Source: Thunnus maccoyii (Eukaryota; Chordata; Actinopteri; Scombriformes; Scombridae). From it: 64,000 bases of DNA. The stretch lies in assembly GCF_910596095.1 (NCBI RefSeq), contig NC_056553.1:15609291-15673290 (forward strand), in the 5' to 3' direction. The translations under genes were made by a program, and so were the position numbers. Below are positions 57,822 through 64,000 of the stretch, one piece after another; positions within the stretch are counted from its first letter, which is position 1; every line of letters starts with the position of its first letter. The notes below the pieces were generated by a model. The model saw only the letters and a program-made list of their open reading frames with translations. It was not told the origin of the DNA and did no database searches.

Positions 57822-60800
57822 AGATGAGTGGATGAAAAATCAAATAAAAGTTGTTCATATGATGATCAGCGACTGGAGGTCAAAGTGGAAGCACCTTTTC
57901 ATTCGCCAGCATCACAAACAGAGTAAAGTTCTCCAAAGAGGCTGAGACATTTTCATAAAAATGTTTAATTTCCCATAAATAGACTGAACAGTTTATGCTT
58001 TTCTGTTCTGATCCCGGCGACTGCAGCTTCTTCTTTTCTAATCAAATTATTTTTGGTTTTCTGGGTTACTTTTTTCCCCTGAAATAGGGCAAGACTCTCT
58101 TCAAATTGAATTAAACCGTTAAGCACAGTGATTTCGGGAGATAATAAGGCCAGGTCTCCCCAAATTTCATCTTTCTGAACAATAATAGCAAATGGCCCGG
58201 TGTATAACAGCTCGATTACATTTTCTTTTTAATCGAGTCATGTTTTGGCCTGGTGAACATGTTTCTGTTTGTTTTCTTGGAGTGTTTCTAAGAGACAAAA
58301 GTTAAGTCCCGTTGAGCCAGACAGACTCTCTCTAAAGCAAGAATATAATATTTTCATTTAGTTAAATTGTTAGGAAATAAAGTGATTTCATATCCTCTAA
58401 TAACTGACCAACTTCATGAAGCTTTTAAACGGAATAGTGGCCTGTATGATCGTTACGTACAGTTCATTTATCAATGCTGTGATATTTGAAGATTGTGCCG
58501 AAATTAATATTTTTCACAAAGGTCGTCTGCAGGCTCAGAGGAGAGAAACGCTGCCTATTTATTTTTTTATTTTATTTTTTTATGCCAAAACTAAAATGAA
58601 ACAAGATTAGTAGATTAAGGGGTCATGGCTGCGAGATCAACAATGAAAGGATTCAGAGAAGGAGACACACATAGAGAGAGTGAGACAACTCAATCCTCAA
58701 TTGAAATTTAAAAAACGAATGATGCAAAATTAGAATATGTTTTATCTGATTAAAAAAAAAAAAATAGGCCTATTATAATGAGGGATGAAGCAGTTGCAAT
58801 CTATTTTTGCTTCACAGAAATGGTAACTCCCAAGTCTTAGCAGCTTGTTTGGCTTTATTCTGGTCTATTCACACATAGGTTTCATATTTTTACAGTATAC
58901 TTGGTATTTCATGCAACTCTTTATTGTTGCTAGGCTGTATTTTGTGGAATTCTTCATCTTTTTAGCCAACCTGAAGAATACTACTTAGTAAGCAGCTACT
59001 AGTGGTTGACTCTGAATTATGTAAAGCACTTGTTCCTATATAAAATATAATGCCTCGATATTAGTAAATGATCATGTGATACTTGCCACTTTGTGTTCAA
59101 CAATTGATGAAACTTGACTAACATGTCATCCAATCAGCTTTTTAGAACAGTATCAGATTCTTCTCCTTGTGCGCACAGCTTGTTCAATGGACTTTGGTCT
59201 ATACTGAGTTGTTGCGTGCCCCAAACTCTCTGCATCTGGTCCTTGTTCATGCATTCACGAATTCATTTACAAGCTGCTCAACCACGAATCCATAAAAGAG
59301 GCCTGGCAACTCGGGGTGGGGGGTATGAGGGTGGGGGGGGGGGGGGATACATTTGGAGGGTCGTGATTAACCAAAAACATCCAGTAAGCCTTAGTTGTGG
59401 GAGCATATCCGAGAGAGGTCAGAGGAGATTAGTCATGTGTCAGACACGTCAGAAATAACCCAAAAAAAGCAAATTTGATGACATGCTGATTAATGTACGA
59501 ATTAACAATTAGGTAACGTCCATTAACTAATATGACTACTTAAGCAATCGCTTAGAAAAACAGTCCATTGACGATTTAATAGGTCTATTAGGGCGCACGT
59601 GCATTTATTAAATCCTAAAGCTTAAATCGTGAGCTGTGCGTCCTTATTGTAAAGTCACAGCTGTGCTTAAACATGTAAGTTAAACATCCTTATTGAAAAA
59701 GCCTTTTTGACGGCGCTCTGCCGCTGTTTCCCCCCGGGGGGAGGAGAGGGAGCTCTGCGGGTTCAGATTACAGTCCAAACAAGCCTCAATCAGGCCAAAT
59801 TATTAATGAGGATCCACTGTAACACGCAGATCTTATCAGGGCTGGATCACCAGGAACGCTTTCCTGTGTTTGACAACAACAGGAGCTGGAGGGAAGAAAA
59901 AAAAAACACATCAAAAAAATTAATTTAACAGGTTAGTATATAAGTAATATGGTCAAGATTATAGAGAAAGTGACCACAGAGAAAAAAATATTAAAAATAA
60001 GCAAACACCAACATCTTTATAGTAAAATAGCCTCATATTCAATTAGCAACATATTTTTAAAAAATGACACAAAGTATAATAAAATCACTATAAACTGTCA
60101 ATGAAGTACTATAAGTGTCTACAATAATATTACGGTAACACAAAAATGAAACATAAAGTCAGTATAAGCTTACATGTGAGAACAACATCATAAGTAAAAA
60201 TATGAATACTGATGGAGGGAATTGGCTTCCAAAAAATAAAGTAAAGTCACTTTTAAACTGCACACATTTTAAACCTAAAGGCTGTCACGTGATACTTAAA
60301 GTGATAAAGAATATCATATAATATAAACTCACTATTGTCACAATTTTTAAATCCCTTCAGGATTTTTAAAGGAAAATTCAACGAGTGTTTTATTCAAACG
60401 TGAACACCTTCCACTACCACTCCCCAATGAAATTAGTCTGAAATAAAGCATTGGTTACAATAAGGCTTGAATCCCTTTGCTGCTTTCCCCTTTGTCCCAC
60501 ATCCTGAGCACCCAGTATAAAGAAGTAGGTGAAAAAAGTTGGCTGAAACCTTATCTGGCAAAGACCCAGACAACCCCTCCAAAAAAAAAAAAAAAGTGTC
60601 CTATTATATTTCCCACCAACCCAATTTAAGAAACTTCACTTAAAGAGGAGAAGAAAGCAAACTCATCTGCTCAAATCTGCTTTTGACACATCGTGTCTCC
60701 TGCCTGCGTGCCCTGCAGCAAGGCAACAGGCTGTGTTTTTCATCTTCTTGACATTTGACATATAGCTCTAACTGAACACGAAGGGCTGTGGGTGAGAATA

Positions 60801-63800
60801 TCTGTCGACTTAGGCAAGGGGCAATGGCACTGACATACTAATCAATAATCTACAAGCTGTGGCCTGAATATGTGTGGGCCACTTGTAGAAATGATTCTGA
60901 GTTTCTGTCATAATGGAAGAACTTACTTCTGGATTCATTTGAGTTTCGACTGAATGTGTTAACTGCTTTCAACATGTAGCAAGTTTGACTCAGTAAAAAT
61001 TCTGATAAATATTAAAAAAAAACCACATACTGTATGTGCTAATAATGATAAATAATGATAAACGATACATTTCTGATATGTCTCCTGTGTTTACAGCAGT
61101 GAAAAATGCTCTTAGTGGTTGTGTTGGTGGCTTTTATCCCTGGCCTCCTTGTCCTAACTCCCTGGTATGAGGGGTCAAAGGTCACTGCAGCTTGTGGCCT
61201 GTGTTCAAATCCCCCTATAGTGTGTAATGCTCTCCACTAACCTGTCATATTATAAAAGAGAGCTAGTGTCCAGATTTGAGTTTTCGGGCAGTAGAAGATT
61301 TTAATCATTTGATACAGATCAACAATCCAGGGCCTTAAATTGTCATCTCATCTTATGCCCAAAGGACTGCAGACATTTAAGTCCAGATAGACTTCAATAC
61401 ACTATATGAATTTAAAATTGCTATTGCTATTTAATCCATTATTCATAGTTCTATGACAGACACTTTACTTCTTTTTTCAGTAGAAACTCTTAATATCTTT
61501 TGAAGGAAGGTTCTTCAACATATTTTAGGTCAATCTCTGGGGAAAAAAATCCTCTAATACAAGTGAGACAAACCATTTTACTGCAAAAATACAGTGGTGA
61601 AGGGTTTTTTTTTTATTTTGTAATTTTTGAAGGCGAATAAGTCAGCCCTTGTCACAAACAAGGTGTTTCTACTGTAGCTTACAACAAAGAAACCTCTATG
61701 AGTGTGTGTGTGTGTCAGTGTGGAGGAGGGGTTGCCATTCGCCACAGTTTTCGCCAAAGTGTTTGTATTTGTTTTTTTTCTTTCTTTTAACATGTTTTTT
61801 TTAAACGGTGTTAATAATAATAATTGTTATTATTATAGAAATAAAAATAATACTTATATTACAATAATCATAATAAACTGATGAGGGTGAGCGTTGAAAC
61901 ATGCTCAAACATGAGTCATGTTCAATCATTCGTGTAATAGGATTAAGCAATTTTAAAAACTGCACAACAGGAATTTCTAACTTTATTTTTTTTTAACTTT
62001 GTTTGAGATCTAAAATGTGGGTCACTGCAAAATCTACATTTCTATAAAATAAATGTATAGGGTTCAATTGTGTCCTTAGCTGATACTTTTACTATGAGGC
62101 TATGATTTGTTATTTTTATCTGTTTATTTATTTATTTTGAAGAAAAAGCACATAAACTTAAATTTGCATAATTTTATTTAAATGTCATGTTTCATGTCTT
62201 GACGGGAAATTCATTTTCACAAGCTTAAAAGATTCAGTATGAGAGATGTGTAATAGTTTTATTATTCCCTGGTTAAACCTGATGAATAATTCATAAATAA
62301 ACCTCTAATATGAGCCGTGGGCTATATGAGCATTACAGGAACACGGAAAACTAAGGCGAATGGAAAATATTTTTAGTTTTTAGTAACAGCAGACATTTAG
62401 ATATGTTGCTATGATAACTAAATGAGAGAAGACTTCACTTTGCCTCCCCGTTGATCAGGACCGAGCTCATAGCTGAGACTCCCGACAACAGACGTCACCG
62501 AAGCGGGCTTGTTGATAACTGATTGAATTGTATATGTTAAAAGTTGCCCAGTCTCTCCATGCTCCATTCAACATTAGGCTACATCTGGCTCTCTCCTGTC
62601 CGCAGAAAAGCCTTTACAAATGGAGTTGAGCTCCATGACGGAGCAGATCCTCTGGTGCTGGTTTTCCCCTTCCTCTCCCGATGCAGAACAGGGAAATCCA
62701 CCACACTTCAGCTCTCCCTGGCTCCCTGTGTCTTCTCTGAACGTGTCTGCAGCGCTTTGGGGTCAGTTATTAACTCAAGAGCATTCAAAATTAATTTACG
62801 CACGCAGCCTTGAGAATACACACAGAGTGAAGTCATTTCAGCAAATATGTCCTCAGTAATTTGCCAATCAGACAATTTAGTCTTGGTGGACTATTTAAAA
62901 AATAGATAATGATGCACTTTAACTCTACATAATTTTAGAAATGGACAATTTGGGGCTACAGTTTAAAATAAGGTGTATGAATTACGCAAACCTTACTTTT
63001 GTTAAATGCGTTCATATCAGAGAGTGTGTGCGGGTTAAATGCTGAAATAGTTTTAATTGTTTAAATTACAACGACAAACGGTCTAATAGCTTATTCAGTA
63101 CTTTCTTAAAAAAAAAATACAACATTTGGAGTTTAAATGAGATTTTAAAGAGGAAAAGTTGCAGTAGAGCAGCAATTCCCTTCTCCTCTCCACACAGGCC
63201 GCCATCCCTCCCTCTGACCCCGGGTCCGTGCAGAGGGATGCCGGGTAAACCCCGAGCAGAGGCAGCGCTGTTTCCCCGCTGTTTCATCCCACCAGCGGAG
63301 CCACACAAAGTAAATGAATAAACACGACTTTAGTGGAAATGTTAATGGATATAAAAAGTCACGTGAGTCATTAAAGTGCCCGGTGAGTTTTCCAAATTAA
63401 AAATCCCTCATGTCACTGCTGTCTTACTTAATGGCTGCATATTATAATATTATGAGACATTTGCACTGCTCATCTCGGACTTTTATGTATTTATTTACAG
63501 TCACTATACACTTTAAATGTAAAATTAACACGCCCATAGGCTTAAATATGGGCGTTTGTGGGTCTTTTGTTAGAAAAAATAGAGTAAACTGTATTTGTAT
63601 GAAATAATGTAGCTATAAATACAAATGAAAATCTTGTACAATAAAGCGGATAGTTTTGTTGTCAGGACCTCCAACATAAACGCATATTAAAAGATGATCC
63701 ATGTAACTCAAGAGTGTGTGCGCACCATCACGCGTTTGCAGCTCACAATCCCGAGAAAAGGTCAAATTATTAAAACCATGAAAAGAGAAATAGGAGTTGA

Positions 63801-64000
63801 GTTGGAAAAGAGGACACGCTTTTATTGTCCTCTTTAATGTACACAGTCTCTCAGATCTTCCTTGTATAATTCATGTTTAAAGAGGGAAAAGCACACGGGT
63901 CGCACACAAGAGCCTTCAGCGCATGGAGGAGCCATTAGATTACAGCGAGCTTTCTCGTTTGGGGGGGGAAAAAAAAGTTTTGTTTTACACCTTAAACTGA

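Larger units (their letters stand above)
54951..64000. other. Gene-free 9-kb region upstream of pkd1l1
   Basis: No ORF here looks like protein: all are short, without homologous motifs or partnered splice sites. There are A- and G-rich simple runs (for example G13 near 59337, A14 near 60583) and CpG-richer patches at about 57.3-57.6, 62.4-62.8 and 63.2 kb that could be promoter or regulatory DNA of a neighbouring gene outside the window. Confidence 0.5.

Noticed and set aside
62544-62859. Overlapping ORFs of 79-89 codons in CpG-richer DNA
   Set aside because: No recognisable motif and two overlapping frames; could be promoter DNA, not supported as coding.

Overview
The window is vertebrate nuclear DNA, almost certainly from a teleost fish. 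It has spliced genes with GT/AG introns, TATA promoters and ATTAAA poly(A) signals. Its transposons are typical of fish: Penelope-like, CR1/Rex-like LINE, piggyBac, hAT-like and LTR-derived. Two things fill it: a nested tandem array of secreted C1q-domain genes on the + strand (about 1-37.45 kb), and the 5' part of a pkd1l1 (polycystin-1-like 1) gene on the - strand (37.63-54.95 kb). The last 9 kb (54.95-64 kb) shows no recognisable gene.

C1q array. Three related blocks follow each other, starting near 0.8, 18.8 and 31.3 kb; the third is cut short at about 37.45 kb. Each block has (i) a dead 5' gene piece whose signal-peptide exon is split by a 1.7-kb hAT-like insertion, (ii) one intact C1q gene (4579-7609, 22042-24746, 34522-37113), and, in blocks 1 and 2, (iii) a dead second C1q gene whose introns hold nested transposons. 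Block 1 also carries an internal 3.4-kb tandem duplication of the dead tail, and the left edge holds one more dead tail. The intact genes encode secreted proteins of about 349, 323 and 320 residues: signal peptide, a stalk built from interchangeable 42- or 63-nt phase-1 coiled-coil exons (2 or 3 heptads each), then a C1q head on two exons. They have no collagen segment, so they are expected to trimerise through stalk and head as C1q-like secreted lectin or immune proteins.

pkd1l1. Twenty-nine exons can be traced from a start codon at 54950 down to 37633: WSC domain, PKD repeats, REJ module, acidic linker, GAIN/GPS remnants, first membrane segment and start of PLAT. Splice phases agree almost throughout, and several stretches resemble human PKD1L1 as I remember it. 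As written, however, the copy has internal frame breaks (exons 7 and 17), an in-frame TGA in the restored frame of exon 7, a missing piece of the GAIN region, and no exons after the start of PLAT. The edge of the C1q array lies only about 180 bases beyond that last exon, inside the next intron. Either the array interrupts or replaced the 3' half of pkd1l1, or the assembly is misjoined there.

The two loci face each other tail to tail. Nothing suggests that they work together; the interest is in the evolution of the array, the modular stalk exons, and the state of pkd1l1, a gene known from left-right patterning.
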